Origin: CAYXEN01 sp964464035
GTDB lineage: Bacteria > Krumholzibacteriota > Krumholzibacteriia > WVZY01
Direction of reading: 5' to 3'
DNA length: 32,278 nucleotides
NCBI GenBank assembly: GCA_964464035.1
Contig: CAYXEN010000025.1
Coordinates: forward strand, 1 to 32,278
Shown here: positions 1 to 8,707 of the stretch, piece by piece
Layout: each line of letters begins with the position of its first letter
How positions within the stretch are numbered: position 1 is the stretch's first letter
The notes under the pieces: model-generated
Seen by the model: only the letters and a program-made list of their open reading frames with translations
Databases searched by the model: none
Told to the model about the DNA's origin: nothing
Program-made: the position numbers and the translations under genes

Positions 1-953
1 TGCCCGTGGATTTCTTGAGCGATCTGCTCGTGGGCAAGTACGGCTTGATATCGATGGGGCTCACCTACGCCATCGCGATCGTAATGCCGATTGTGGCCGC
101 GTTCTTTTTCGCTTTCAGCATCCTTGAGGATTCCGGGTATCTACCCCGTCTGTCCGTCATCGCCGATCGGGCCATGCGCAAGGTCGGTCTCAACGGGAAG
201 GCGGTTCTTCCCATGGTTCTCGGGTTGGGATGCGCCACCATGGCCACCTTGACCACCAGGATCCTGGACACGAAGAAGGAGCGGGTCATCGCCACCCTCT
301 TGCTCGCAATGGGTATTCCGTGCTCGGCCCAATTGGGCGTCGTGATGGCGATCGTCTCCCAGACGTCGTTGGCCGTCGTCTTGACCGTCGCCGGCGTCAT
401 CGTTCTGCAACTCGTCCTGGTGGGTACATTGTCGAATCTATTGATCAAGGGCAAGAACGCGGATTTCATCGTGGAACTTCCCCCGCTGAGACCGCCGCAG
501 TTCCTCAACATCGCCGTGAAAACATTGCACCGTTTGAAATGGTTCCTGTTCGAAGCGGTCCCCTTGTTCCTGGCGGGGACCCTGGTGCTTTTCATCGTGG
601 ACAAGGCGGGGGGAATCGGATTGATAGAGAGAATGGGCAAGCCCGTGATCTCCGGTTTGCTCGGTCTCCCCGAGCAGAGCACGCTCGCCTTCATCATGGG
701 GTTCTTCAGGCGCGACTACGGGGCGGCCGGTCTCTTCGATCTCTTTTCCAACGGGCTCCTGTCGCACAATCAAGTGGCCGTCAGCATGGTCGTGATAACC
801 CTTTTCGTTCCCTGCATGGCGAACTTCCTCGTGATGATTAAGGAGAGGGGCGCCAAGGTCGCTCTCGCCATGGTTGCGTTCATCCTGCCTTATGCAATCC
901 TGGTGGGCTCCATTCTGAACTTCGTCCTGTCGAGCCTGGATATCCGTTTGTGA
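1..953 (+). CDS. feoB: Ferrous iron transport protein B (FeoB), C-terminal part; 5' end outside the window
   Basis: The reading frame is open to the left edge, so only about the last 316 residues are present; the GTG at position 6 is probably an internal codon. The fragment is the membrane permease part of FeoB, which moves Fe(II) across the inner membrane. Visible family hallmarks are VGKYGLISMGLTYAIAIV, the Gate-type segment ILEDSGYLPRLSVIADR, GLGCATMATLTTRIL with its conserved Cys, GIPCSAQLG with the second conserved Cys, and GFFRRDYGAAGLF near the end. At least seven hydrophobic helices can be read. The N-terminal GTPase domain lies outside the window, so it cannot be confirmed. The gene converges with the flippase gene on the other strand; the 81-bp gap shows no convincing T-tailed terminator. 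The TTRIL/DYGAAG variant differs from classical E. coli FeoB but is a known FeoB-type subgroup (family recollection). Confidence 0.88.
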   Translation, partial: PVDFLSDLLVGKYGLISMGLTYAIAIVMPIVAAFFFAFSILEDSGYLPRLSVIADRAMRKVGLNGKAVLPMVLGLGCATMATLTTRILDTKKERVIATLLLAMGIPCSAQLGVVMAIVSQTSLAVVLTVAGVIVLQLVLVGTLSNLLIKGKNADFIVELPPLRPPQFLNIAVKTLHRLKWFLFEAVPLFLAGTLVLFIVDKAGGIGLIERMGKPVISGLLGLPEQSTLAFIMGFFRRDYGAAGLFDLFSNGLLSHNQVAVSMVVITLFVPCMANFLVMIKERGAKVALAMVAFILPYAILVGSILNFVLSSLDIRL

Positions 954-1034
954 TAGATCCTTCGGCCGTCTCCGGCGCGCGCTCCGAAGTAATGAAGCCG
1001 GCGTCGACCGGATTCCGGCGAGACTCCGGGCCGG

Positions 1035-2669
1035 CTATCTCGTAAGGAACCTCAGGAATCCGCACGCGGCGTCGAAGAGAGGAAGGAAGGAGCGTGGCAC
1101 CCGCGTGCTTCTTGCTTCGAGCTTCTCGACGTCACCGCGGCTCATGAAGCCCGTGCGGGCGAGAACTACGAGATAGATGATTGTCGAAGCGATCCATCCG
1201 CCGAGGAGTACCGCCGGGACCGGGAGGTCGCGAAGCACGAAATAAACGGGAACTGAGACCGCCGATGCCGCAAGGGCGGGGACGATCCGAGCAAAGGGGA
1301 ACACCCTGCCCGTTCTCCGCTTGAGAAGAACCTGAAGGATTACGGCGAGGACCGCGAAGGACAGGACCGAGGCCGCGGCGGCTCCCGTTCCTCCATACCT
1401 CGGAATGAGTGTGAAGTTGAGAGCTATGTTGAGAACTCCGGCCGCGACGTAAGCCGTGGAACGCCATCCCGGGTTCGAGTCGCTGACGATTATGGACCAG
1501 GAGAGCTTGCAAACGAAATTGAGCATGGCGATGAAGGCAAGGACGCGGAGAAAGACGGCGGCCTGGGCGAACCGATCGGAGAAGAGGAAAACAATGATCT
1601 CATGCGCGAACACGGCCGTGAAAACGACCACCGGGACGAAGAGGATGCCCACCACCCTCGTTGTATCCTGCACGCTGCGCCAGGCGTCGCCCGCCTCTTT
1701 TCGCGTGAGGGATTTCGTCAAGCGCGGGGTGAGCACCTGGGAAAAGTTCATGGGGATTATGTTCAGGAAGTTCACGAAGAAGACCGCGATTGCGTAGAAG
1801 CCGAGCACCTCGGTCGCGCAATACCATTGGATCATGATCCTGTCGACGGAGTTGATGAGCATCCAACCGAGATTGGTGAAGAAGAAGCTGATCGCCAGCC
1901 GGAAGAGCGGTCCCATGACGGGCTCGGTACTTCCGGCGGGCGGATGCTTCGACGTGATCACGTTCCTATGCAGTTGATGAAAGGCGATCACCGCTCCCGC
2001 CGCTTCCACGATCACGAAGGCGAGAACCACGTAGTAGGGTTGCCTGAAGACGATCACGAAAGCCACCGGCAGGACGAGACCGAGAAGCGTATAGATCGTC
2101 CTGACCAATCCAAGCAGCGCGCCCCGTTCGTAAACGAGGAACATATTCGAGAGCAAGGCGCTCAGCGTCAGTCCCGGGATCATCCAGGCTCCGAGGATGA
2201 TGAGCCCGGACGCCCCGGGCTCGCCGGCGAGACGGCCCGCGAGGAACGGGGCCAGCAGGCTCAGGATCCCCGACCAGACGATGCTGCTCAGGAAGGCGGC
2301 GGCGAGTCCCCTGCGGTACACCGCCCGGGCAGCGTCCTCTCTTCCCTCGGCGATCTTGACGGAAGCCGCGCGGAGAACGGCCGCCGACAGGCCCATGTTG
2401 GCGAAGATCGAGAGCAGTTGAACGTAAGGAAGGGGGATGTTGAACAAGCCGTAGGCATGAGGGCCGAGCATCCTGCCCAACACGACGGCGCGAAGGGGCT
2501 TCATGAAGGTGAGGAGGGAACCCGCCCCGCTGAGAATGGCCGTGTCTCTCAGGATACGCCAGTTCGAATCGAGGTTGCGGTCGTGTTGTTCCTGCATGAT
2601 TGTGAAAAGATCCGGATCGGCTGCAAATCTATTCGACAAAGAGTACAGAATTTCTCCCGCCGTATCCAT
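1035..2669 (-). CDS. Wzx/MATE-type polysaccharide or lipid-linked oligosaccharide flippase
   Basis: The product has up to 544 residues and about 12-14 hydrophobic helices spread over its whole length, with few long soluble loops. The N-terminal region (ILSGAGSLLTFMKPLRAVVLG, then RMLGPHAYGLFNI) has the typical look of the RfbX/Wzx family in the MOP superfamily. Such proteins move undecaprenyl- or lipid-linked glycans from the cytoplasmic to the periplasmic leaflet. The chosen ATG overlaps the upstream gene by 41 bp, suggesting translational coupling. An internal ATG at 2597 (residue 25) is a reasonable alternative, because the preceding residues are not hydrophobic. Neither start has a strong Shine-Dalgarno sequence. 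No glycosyltransferase cluster surrounds it, so its substrate is unknown. The co-oriented upstream partner is a secreted protein with a carbohydrate-binding module, which hints at a joint role in surface or storage glycans (inference). Confidence 0.75.
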   Translation of the reverse strand: MDTAGEILYSLSNRFAADPDLFTIMQEQHDRNLDSNWRILRDTAILSGAGSLLTFMKPLRAVVLGRMLGPHAYGLFNIPLPYVQLLSIFANMGLSAAVLRAASVKIAEGREDAARAVYRRGLAAAFLSSIVWSGILSLLAPFLAGRLAGEPGASGLIILGAWMIPGLTLSALLSNMFLVYERGALLGLVRTIYTLLGLVLPVAFVIVFRQPYYVVLAFVIVEAAGAVIAFHQLHRNVITSKHPPAGSTEPVMGPLFRLAISFFFTNLGWMLINSVDRIMIQWYCATEVLGFYAIAVFFVNFLNIIPMNFSQVLTPRLTKSLTRKEAGDAWRSVQDTTRVVGILFVPVVVFTAVFAHEIIVFLFSDRFAQAAVFLRVLAFIAMLNFVCKLSWSIIVSDSNPGWRSTAYVAAGVLNIALNFTLIPRYGGTGAAAASVLSFAVLAVILQVLLKRRTGRVFPFARIVPALAASAVSVPVYFVLRDLPVPAVLLGGWIASTIIYLVVLARTGFMSRGDVEKLEARSTRVPRSFLPLFDAACGFLRFLTR

Positions 2670-5412
2670 CAGATTCTTGGTAGGGACACCTGGGGTCGAG
2701 GATCTGGACCTGGTTGTTCACGAGGAAACGATACGGGTAGCGGCCGGGAGGTAGGTGAAGGGTTATCTCCCAACGGTTGGCCGAGACCTTGCGCAGGGCG
2801 GAATTGTCCGGAGACCAGCCGTTGAAGCTGCCGATAACGGAAACGGAGTGAGCGTCTCCGTCCACGTAGACCAGGGTGACTACTTTGCTCGTCTCGCCCT
2901 GCTCTCCGTCGAGTTCGCGGCTCCGCATGTGGAACTCCTGGTATCCCTCCACCAGCTCCCACAAGTTGTTGTTGAATTCATCGGAGGTGAGTTCCTCGTC
3001 GTTTCCCAGCTTGAAGAAGAGACGCGTGCTTCGGCGGGCGACCACCTTGATCAGGATGTTGTTCAAACCCTTTCGCAGGTGAATCTGCGATCGTTCGACG
3101 AGGCCCTCGCCGGTCTTTTGTACCTGCATCACAATGCGGGAATTGATGAACAGGGTCGCGGGGACGGTGGAGGACATGTAAACGGCGGTGCTTTTCTCGA
3201 CCGAACTCTTTATGACCGTGTGAAGGTACCCTATGCCGCCGTCCTGCATGAGCCGACTCAGGTCGATCTCGCCCCCGTCCCCGTATGCATGGGCGGGAAG
3301 GTCCGTCCAGGAGACGGATCGTTTGCCGGCGTGGATCCTCTCGAGCAGGTTCACGCGCCGCTCCGGCGGGTAGACGACGGCGAGGTCGGAGCCGGGAAAA
3401 GGTCCTATGAACACCCACTGGTAATGTTTGAAAAACCAACCGCCGGCCGTTCCGATGTCGTCGCCGTTGGCGAAAATCTTTATCGAGAACGGAAATGAAC
3501 CGGGACGGCAGGGCTCGGGCTTGAGAACGTGAAGAACGAGTTCCGTGGAATCGGAACCGGCGGGCATGTCGTACTGGAGATACCTTCCTTCACGCGTGTT
3601 CAAACCGGATGGACTGAAAAAACTCGTGTTTATCCTCAAGCCGTAACGTGTATTCTTCACGAAAGTCAGCTTCAGGGGCAACGAGGCTCCGCGCAATGTC
3701 CTCCCTTCGGGGAACGAAAGGGAGAATTCCAGCGGCGCCGCCAGGAAAACGCCGACAGGATAGTTGCGTTGGATTCTCCACCCTCCTTCACCGCTTACGC
3801 CTATGGAAACGTTGACCACTCGCAGGCCGCGCTTCATGTCGTTGCCCAAGGGAAGCTCCGAGGCGAAAGTCATAGTCGTGTCGCCCGGCGCGAGAGCGGC
3901 GCCGGAACGCGACGAAAAGAGAACGCGCCGGTAGGAATTGCAGGAAAGGTCGACGGCTCTTATACGGAGCGTATCCTTGAGCGTGCGCAAAGAAACCCGG
4001 AGCCTCAGCCTTTCCCCGGGAACGAGTTTTCCGTTCAGGGCTATGCACGAGAGCTCCATACCGCGCTCGCCGCCGTCCCTCGCGAAAATGATGTTCTCCG
4101 CTTCCTTGAGTTCGAGGACGACCTCGTCCAACAGCCCGGCCACGGCCGGCCGGACCTTGAAACCCAGGATCGATCTGTCGCGCCATATCGTTCGTGCACT
4201 CCCCTCGGACAGCTGGCGTCGGATTCTCGAGACGGCGAAGTACACGCTGCGTATGCGAGATCCAAGATCGGCCTCGTCCTGTCCCGCGGCCTCGTGCCCG
4301 GGGGCTTCGCCCTGAGGGCCCGCTTCCAGGATCCCTCCAATCGTTCTGGCGGCTTCCTCGAGGTCTGTCGCTTCCTTTTGGCTGAGTGCGTTCTTGCTCG
4401 CGACCAGAGCGGACAGCACGCGGAGGGCCCCGATCCGTGGTATGAAACGGGTGTAACCGCCGTCGTCGAGGCACGCGGCCAGAAAGGGGAGATAGGGTGA
4501 CGCCTGCCGCGGCGAAGCTGCTCCCTTTCCGACGATGGAACGGAGGTCATCTCCGTAGCTTTTCACGTCGTCGTCGAATCCGTAGCGATGGAGAATCGAC
4601 AGGAGCAAGAGCGCCTGGAGCAATTTTTCCTGCGACGGCTCTTTCTTGAGGCTGGCTCCCGTTATCAGGCGATACGGCTGCTCCGGGCTCAGGTACTGCG
4701 GCTTGAGCAGGTACTGTTTCAAGATGAAGGTTGCGTTGTTCTCACCGATGCTTTCCGCGAAGATGCATGGCAGCAGGGAAGCGGCGTAATACAAGTGTTC
4801 CTGCCTCCCCTCGGAGTCGTCGTAAGGGAAGAAGAACCTGCTGTCCATGGAGAAAGTCTCGGCCACCACGCGCGCGATCACGGTCTTTGCTTGCCTGCGG
4901 CGGTAGAGCGCATCCACGGGATGGCCGGTTGCTATGCATATCTCGGCGAAGTTGAGAAGATCCAGGGCCAACAGCGAGTTGTAGCCTGGATCCTCGACGA
5001 GCCTGTCCGCGGCTCCCGGTTCACGCGACGGGCTCTCGACGAGGTAATCCCCGTCACGGTCCCTTTCTATGAAGAGATAATCGTAGTATCTGGAGAGCGA
5101 TGCATACGCGCCGGCCAGGAAGGACTCGTCTCCCACCTTTTCATTCAGTGCCTTGGTGATGGTTGCCATCACGGGATACTCGTCGAACAGGCGATCGCCC
5201 CGCTCGAATTCGAAATCGCCGTCGGCCTTCTGAGCCTGGAAGAGGTTCAAGAGCCTTCCCGCCGTTTCGATGTCGGAGGGGGCCGCCTTCGGCTGCATCG
5301 GCGTCCCCGCCGCGAATGCGGTCTTGACGGGAAGGATGTTTCCGGGCAGGCAGAGCACGAGGACGACCAGTCCGGCTGCCTTGCCGAATCGCGCGCAAGC
5401 GAAGTCTCTCAT
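2629..5412 (-). CDS. Large exported protein with C-terminal CBM48/AMPK-type glycogen-binding domain
   Basis: The frame stays open back to 5538, but ATG 5412 is the best start: GGAG lies 8 nt upstream, and residues 1-35 form a signal peptide (MRDFACARFG, then GLVVLVLCLPG, ending near AFAAG). The mature protein of roughly 890 residues has a mostly helical first third and a beta-rich middle. A jelly-roll-like segment follows (ATLFINSRIVMQ, then LRKGLNNILIKVVARR). The last 85 residues (about 843-927) form a CBM48/AMPK beta-type module, recognised by VSVIGSFNGWSPD, then RWEITLHLPPGRYPYRFLVN and the final DGYGGRNSVL. Such modules bind alpha-glucans. No catalytic domain is recognised. The stop codon overlaps the start of the flippase gene, so the two are probably one transcript. 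The function of the N-terminal two thirds is unknown. Confidence 0.72.
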   Translation of the reverse strand: MRDFACARFGKAAGLVVLVLCLPGNILPVKTAFAAGTPMQPKAAPSDIETAGRLLNLFQAQKADGDFEFERGDRLFDEYPVMATITKALNEKVGDESFLAGAYASLSRYYDYLFIERDRDGDYLVESPSREPGAADRLVEDPGYNSLLALDLLNFAEICIATGHPVDALYRRRQAKTVIARVVAETFSMDSRFFFPYDDSEGRQEHLYYAASLLPCIFAESIGENNATFILKQYLLKPQYLSPEQPYRLITGASLKKEPSQEKLLQALLLLSILHRYGFDDDVKSYGDDLRSIVGKGAASPRQASPYLPFLAACLDDGGYTRFIPRIGALRVLSALVASKNALSQKEATDLEEAARTIGGILEAGPQGEAPGHEAAGQDEADLGSRIRSVYFAVSRIRRQLSEGSARTIWRDRSILGFKVRPAVAGLLDEVVLELKEAENIIFARDGGERGMELSCIALNGKLVPGERLRLRVSLRTLKDTLRIRAVDLSCNSYRRVLFSSRSGAALAPGDTTMTFASELPLGNDMKRGLRVVNVSIGVSGEGGWRIQRNYPVGVFLAAPLEFSLSFPEGRTLRGASLPLKLTFVKNTRYGLRINTSFFSPSGLNTREGRYLQYDMPAGSDSTELVLHVLKPEPCRPGSFPFSIKIFANGDDIGTAGGWFFKHYQWVFIGPFPGSDLAVVYPPERRVNLLERIHAGKRSVSWTDLPAHAYGDGGEIDLSRLMQDGGIGYLHTVIKSSVEKSTAVYMSSTVPATLFINSRIVMQVQKTGEGLVERSQIHLRKGLNNILIKVVARRSTRLFFKLGNDEELTSDEFNNNLWELVEGYQEFHMRSRELDGEQGETSKVVTLVYVDGDAHSVSVIGSFNGWSPDNSALRKVSANRWEITLHLPPGRYPYRFLVNNQVQILDPRCPYQESDGYGGRNSVLFVE

Positions 5413-5515
5413 GGGTTCGTCTCCATCTATTCGTATATCGGATAGGCGGGCGCAAGCCGCATACCCTTTTGATGCAAAAGCGGTTCCGTTTGCTGAGGGT
5501 TGCTCGATTTTTTTA

Positions 5516-5545
5516 TTGACGAAAGCCGGTTCCATCATCTACCAT
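5516..5545 (+). promoter_or_regulatory. Sigma70-like promoter for the thiolase-led catabolic cluster
   Basis: TTGACG (5516-5521) is followed after 18 bp by TACCAT (5540-5545), in the divergent gap between the CBM-protein gene and the thiolase gene. Predicted transcription starts near 5553, about 50 nt before the thiolase ATG. The -35 is strong and the -10 moderate. I saw no equally good promoter for the leftward gene in this gap. Confidence 0.45.
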
Positions 5546-5563
5546 AGCCCGAGCAACTTATTG

Positions 5564-5582
5564 CAATTCAATTGGTTAATTG
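5564..5582. promoter_or_regulatory. Overlapping palindromes, candidate operator in thiolase leader
   Basis: Two overlapping inverted repeats are visible: CAATTCAATTG (5564-5574, perfect around one central base) and CAATTGGTTAATTG (5569-5582, CAATT-N4-AATTG). They lie just downstream of the predicted start of transcription and upstream of the thiolase ribosome-binding site. This is a classic repressor position. The regulator is not in the window; MarR/TetR-type control of aromatic catabolism is only a guess. Confidence 0.4.
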
Positions 5583-5602
5583 AAGAAAAGGAAAAAGATC
5601 AG

Positions 5603-6787
5603 ATGGACGAGAAAGTAGCGATAATCGAGGCGAGAAGGACGCCCATCGGGCGCTTCCTGGGAGCGTTCAGTCATTTTTCCGCGGTCGAGCTGGGCACGGC
5701 CAGCGTGAAGGCCACGCTCGAGGCGGCGGGCTTGGAGGCGGGCGAAGCGGATGAATTGATCTATGGAAACGCCCGCCAGGCGGGAAGCGGGCCCAACCCG
5801 GCGCGCCAGATAGCAGTGCGTGCCGGTATCCCCCACGAGGTCCCGTGCTACACGGTTAACAAGGCCTGCGGCAGCGGAATGAAAGCGGTCGCCCTGGGAT
5901 ACGAGGCCATCAAGCTGGGCAGGGCGTCGTGCGTGGTGACGGGCGGTACCGAGAACATGACCAAGGTTCCCTTCATGCTGGATCGGGCGCGGCTCGGATA
6001 CCGCCTGGGGCACGCGAAGCTCCTGGACGGGATGTACCGCGACGGTCTCATGTGCCCGCTGGCGGAAATGGTGATGGGGCAGACCGTCGAGCTTCTCGCC
6101 GAGGAGTATGAAATCTCCAGGGAGGAGCAGGACAAATGGGCCATGCTCAGCCAGCACCGGGTCGAGGAAAGTTACGAGAAGGGCCTTTTCGCCGACGAGA
6201 TGCTGCCTGTCGTCGCCCGTGATGCCAAGGGGAAGACTTTCACTTTGAGCGAGGACGAGCATCCCCGCAAGGGTGTCAAGTTGGAGTCGCTGGCCAAGCT
6301 CCCGCCGGTATTCAAGAAGGACGGGACGATTACGGCCGGCAACGCTTCGGGGATAACGGATGGAGCCGCCACCGTGATTCTGATGAGCGCATCCCGGGCC
6401 AAGGCGGAGGGAAGGACGCCGCTCGGCTACGTCAAGGATTACGTTTCGGTCGGTGTCGATCCGCGGAGGATGGGCATCGGTCCCGTGCCGGCGGTGAGAA
6501 AGATCCTGGAGAGGAACAAGCTCGATCTCGACGAAATACCCCTCATCGAGTTGAACGAGGCTTTCGCCGCGCAGGTCCTGGCCTGCAAGAAGGAACTCGA
6601 TTTCGATGAAGAGAAGGTGAACGTGCGCGGAGGGGCCATAAGCCTGGGGCATCCCATAGGGGCCACCGGCGCGCGGATCATCGTCACTCTGGTCCACGAA
6701 ATGAATCGGCGTGATGCGCATCTCGGTCTCGCGACTTTGTGCATCAGCGGCGGGTTGGGTATGGCGCTTCTTGTCGAAAGAAGTTGA
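5603..6787 (+). CDS. Acetyl-CoA C-acyltransferase (thiolase)
   Basis: The product has 394 residues, the usual length for a degradative or biosynthetic thiolase. The active site is complete: nucleophile Cys89 in VNKACGSGMKAV, His350 in GGAISLGHPIGATGAR, and Cys380 in LCISGGLGMALL. The start at ATG 5603 is supported by the AAGGAAAAAG ribosome-binding region and by the family N-terminus (EKVAIIEARRTPIGRF). It heads a run of co-directional CoA-metabolism genes. In that context it could cleave 3-oxopimelyl-CoA to glutaryl-CoA plus acetyl-CoA, and acetoacetyl-CoA to two acetyl-CoA (inference). Sequence alone does not fix chain-length specificity. Confidence 0.93.
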   Translation: MDEKVAIIEARRTPIGRFLGAFSHFSAVELGTASVKATLEAAGLEAGEADELIYGNARQAGSGPNPARQIAVRAGIPHEVPCYTVNKACGSGMKAVALGYEAIKLGRASCVVTGGTENMTKVPFMLDRARLGYRLGHAKLLDGMYRDGLMCPLAEMVMGQTVELLAEEYEISREEQDKWAMLSQHRVEESYEKGLFADEMLPVVARDAKGKTFTLSEDEHPRKGVKLESLAKLPPVFKKDGTITAGNASGITDGAATVILMSASRAKAEGRTPLGYVKDYVSVGVDPRRMGIGPVPAVRKILERNKLDLDEIPLIELNEAFAAQVLACKKELDFDEEKVNVRGGAISLGHPIGATGARIIVTLVHEMNRRDAHLGLATLCISGGLGMALLVERS

Positions 6788-6900
6788 GGCCGCCCCTTCT
6801 TGACCCATTCGTTCTTTAAGTCGTCGTATGATTCGCATCGTCTTCATGTCAGCTTGGAAGACGGGAGCCGTACTGTCTCTTATCCGATAGAGGAGGAGTT

Positions 6901-7857
6901 ATGAGCAAGTTCAAGGCGAAGCCGGCGGATTCTTTCAATTTCAAGGACATCATCTACGAGAAAAAGGACTGGGTGGCGAAAGTCACCATCAACCGGCCGG
7001 AGGTGTACAATGCGTACAGCACCCTGGCTTTGCAGGAGATGACGGAAGCCTTCATAGATGCTTCCTGGGACGACTCGATCGCGGTCGTCGTTTTGACCGG
7101 CGCCGGGGACAAGGCATTCTGCACGGGCGGCGACGTCAAAGAGTACGCGGACGAGTACACCAAGCGGCCGAGGGACTACTGGAAGTGGATGGGAGTGTAC
7201 CAGACCGCGCACGACGTGTTCCGCAACATCGGCAAACCCACGATAGCGAGGATAAACGGGATCGTGGCGGGAGGAGGGAACGAGTGGAACCTGGCCTGTG
7301 ACCTGGCGGTTATGGCAGATCACGCGAAGATCATGCAGGTAGGCGTCAAGGTGGGCAGCGTGGCCGCCGGAGGAGCGACGCAATGGCTGCCGATCATGGT
7401 CGGTGACCGCCGGGCGCGCGAGATCCTCTGGCTCTGCGAGCCGCTCGACGCGAAGAAGTGCCTGGATTGGGGGCTGGTGAACAAGGTCGTTCCCTATGCC
7501 GAGCTGGACAAGGCGGTCGACGAGATGTGCGCCAAGCTGATCGAGAAATTCCCCGAGTGCATGCGCTACACCAAGCAACAGACGAATTTCTGGAAGGATT
7601 TTTCGTGGCACATGACGATAGGGCACGCGAGGGACTGGCTCTCGATCCACTACGCGAGCTGGGAGCCGACCGAAGGGATGAACGCCTTCGTGGAGAAGCG
7701 CAAGGCGGATTACGTCAAGCTGCGGACGCTGGCTGCGGAAGGAAAATCGAGCGAATTCATGTGGGGGCCTTACGCGAAGGAATGCCCTTCCTGCAACGCC
7801 AAGGGAATCCCCTCGGAGTTCAAGTTCTGCGGCGTGTGCGGCAAGGAACTGTCCTGA
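6901..7857 (+). CDS. bamA: 6-oxocyclohex-1-ene-1-carbonyl-CoA hydrolase-like protein (Oah/BamA family) with zinc-ribbon tail
   Basis: This is a crotonase-fold protein of 318 residues. The segments FKDIIYEKKDWVAKVTINRP, then AGDKAFCTGGDVKEYA, RPRDYWKWMG, ACDLAVMADHA, VGSVAAGGATQWLPI and GDRRARE match what I know of ring-opening Oah/BamA hydrolases. Those enzymes add water twice to 6-oxocyclohexenecarbonyl-CoA and give 3-hydroxypimelyl-CoA. At the usual crotonase glutamate positions it reads GGGNEWNLACD and QVGVKVGS. The tail carries four cysteines (C295, C298, C310, C313) as a CxxC-N11-CxxC zinc ribbon. At 318 residues it is shorter than the roughly 360-390 I recall for the family. Start: ATG 6901 preceded by AGGAGGAG. 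It sits in a cluster whose other members fit the same pathway. The main alternative is a generic enoyl-CoA hydratase/isomerase. Confidence 0.78.
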   Translation: MSKFKAKPADSFNFKDIIYEKKDWVAKVTINRPEVYNAYSTLALQEMTEAFIDASWDDSIAVVVLTGAGDKAFCTGGDVKEYADEYTKRPRDYWKWMGVYQTAHDVFRNIGKPTIARINGIVAGGGNEWNLACDLAVMADHAKIMQVGVKVGSVAAGGATQWLPIMVGDRRAREILWLCEPLDAKKCLDWGLVNKVVPYAELDKAVDEMCAKLIEKFPECMRYTKQQTNFWKDFSWHMTIGHARDWLSIHYASWEPTEGMNAFVEKRKADYVKLRTLAAEGKSSEFMWGPYAKECPSCNAKGIPSEFKFCGVCGKELS

Positions 7858-7933
7858 CATCCCGCCCTGGATATGGAACTGATTGCTTAGTTGCCCGGCC
7901 GGTTCCGGGAAGCGACAACCACGGAGTGTAACC

Positions 7934-8683
7934 ATGACGAAAAGAGTACTCGAAGGCAAGACGGCGATCGTCACCGGGGGAAGTCTCGGTATCGGCGCCG
8001 CGATAGCCAGGGAACTGGGCGAGGCGGGAGCCAAGGTCGCGCTCAACTATCGCCGTCACGCCGATGAAGCCGACAAGATCGTAGGCGAAATCGAGCGTGT
8101 TTCGGAGGCCGTTTCGGTTCAGGCCGACGTATCCAAACCCGCCGACGCCGAAAAACTCTTGAGCGCGGCGCTCGAGAGGTTCGGCGGCGTCGACATCCTC
8201 GTCAACAACGCGGGCATAAACCGCGACCGCGTAGTATGGAAAATGAGCGACGAGGAGTGGGACGCGGTGCTCGATGTGAACCTCAAGGGTTATTTCAACC
8301 TCATACGGGCCGTTGCGCCTGTGCTCAAGGAGAAGAAGTCGGGCAGGATAATCAACATCACCTCGATCAACGGCCTGAGGGGCAAGTTCGGGCAGGCGAA
8401 CTATTCGGCGGCCAAGGCGGGCATCATAGGTCTCACCAAGGCTGTGGCCAAGGAGCTGGGCAGGTACGGCGTCACCGTGAACGCGGTGGCCCCGGGGATG
8501 ATCGAGACCGCCATGATGCGCGATCTGCCCGAGGAGGTCAAGGAAACGGCGAAGAAGGAAGCGGCTCTGGGCAAGATAGGGAAGCCGGAAGACGTAGCCA
8601 ACCTCGTCCGTTTTCTCGCCTCGGACGACGCCGGGCACATCACCGGCGAGGTGATCAAGGTGGACGGCGGGCAGTACATCTAG
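7934..8683 (+). CDS. Short-chain dehydrogenase/reductase, FabG/PhaB-like
   Basis: This classical SDR has 249 residues. TGGSLGIG (residues 14-21) binds the nucleotide, NNAG is at 91-94, and the catalytic residues are Ser144, Tyr157 and Lys161 (YSAAK). The conserved C-terminal PEDVANLVRFLASDDAGHITGE motif is present. The frame is open further upstream, but ATG 7934 has GGAG 7 nt before it and gives the normal family N-terminus. FabG-like enzymes reduce 3-oxoacyl-ACP or 3-oxoacyl-CoA. Placement between oah and dch makes a role on a CoA ester of ring cleavage likely, for example 3-hydroxypimelyl-CoA oxidation (inference). The exact substrate cannot be read from the sequence. Confidence 0.85.
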   Translation: MTKRVLEGKTAIVTGGSLGIGAAIARELGEAGAKVALNYRRHADEADKIVGEIERVSEAVSVQADVSKPADAEKLLSAALERFGGVDILVNNAGINRDRVVWKMSDEEWDAVLDVNLKGYFNLIRAVAPVLKEKKSGRIINITSINGLRGKFGQANYSAAKAGIIGLTKAVAKELGRYGVTVNAVAPGMIETAMMRDLPEEVKETAKKEAALGKIGKPEDVANLVRFLASDDAGHITGEVIKVDGGQYI

Positions 8684-8707
8684 AGCGCGGCGGGCAAGGA
8701 GAAAGAC

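Noticed and set aside
954..1034. Possible bidirectional terminator between feoB and the flippase gene
   Set aside because: Some GC-rich inverted segments exist, but no stable stem followed by a T tract on either strand.
6800..6832. TTGACC and TATGAT upstream of the Oah-like gene
   Set aside because: The spacer would be 21 bp, too long for a normal sigma70 promoter.
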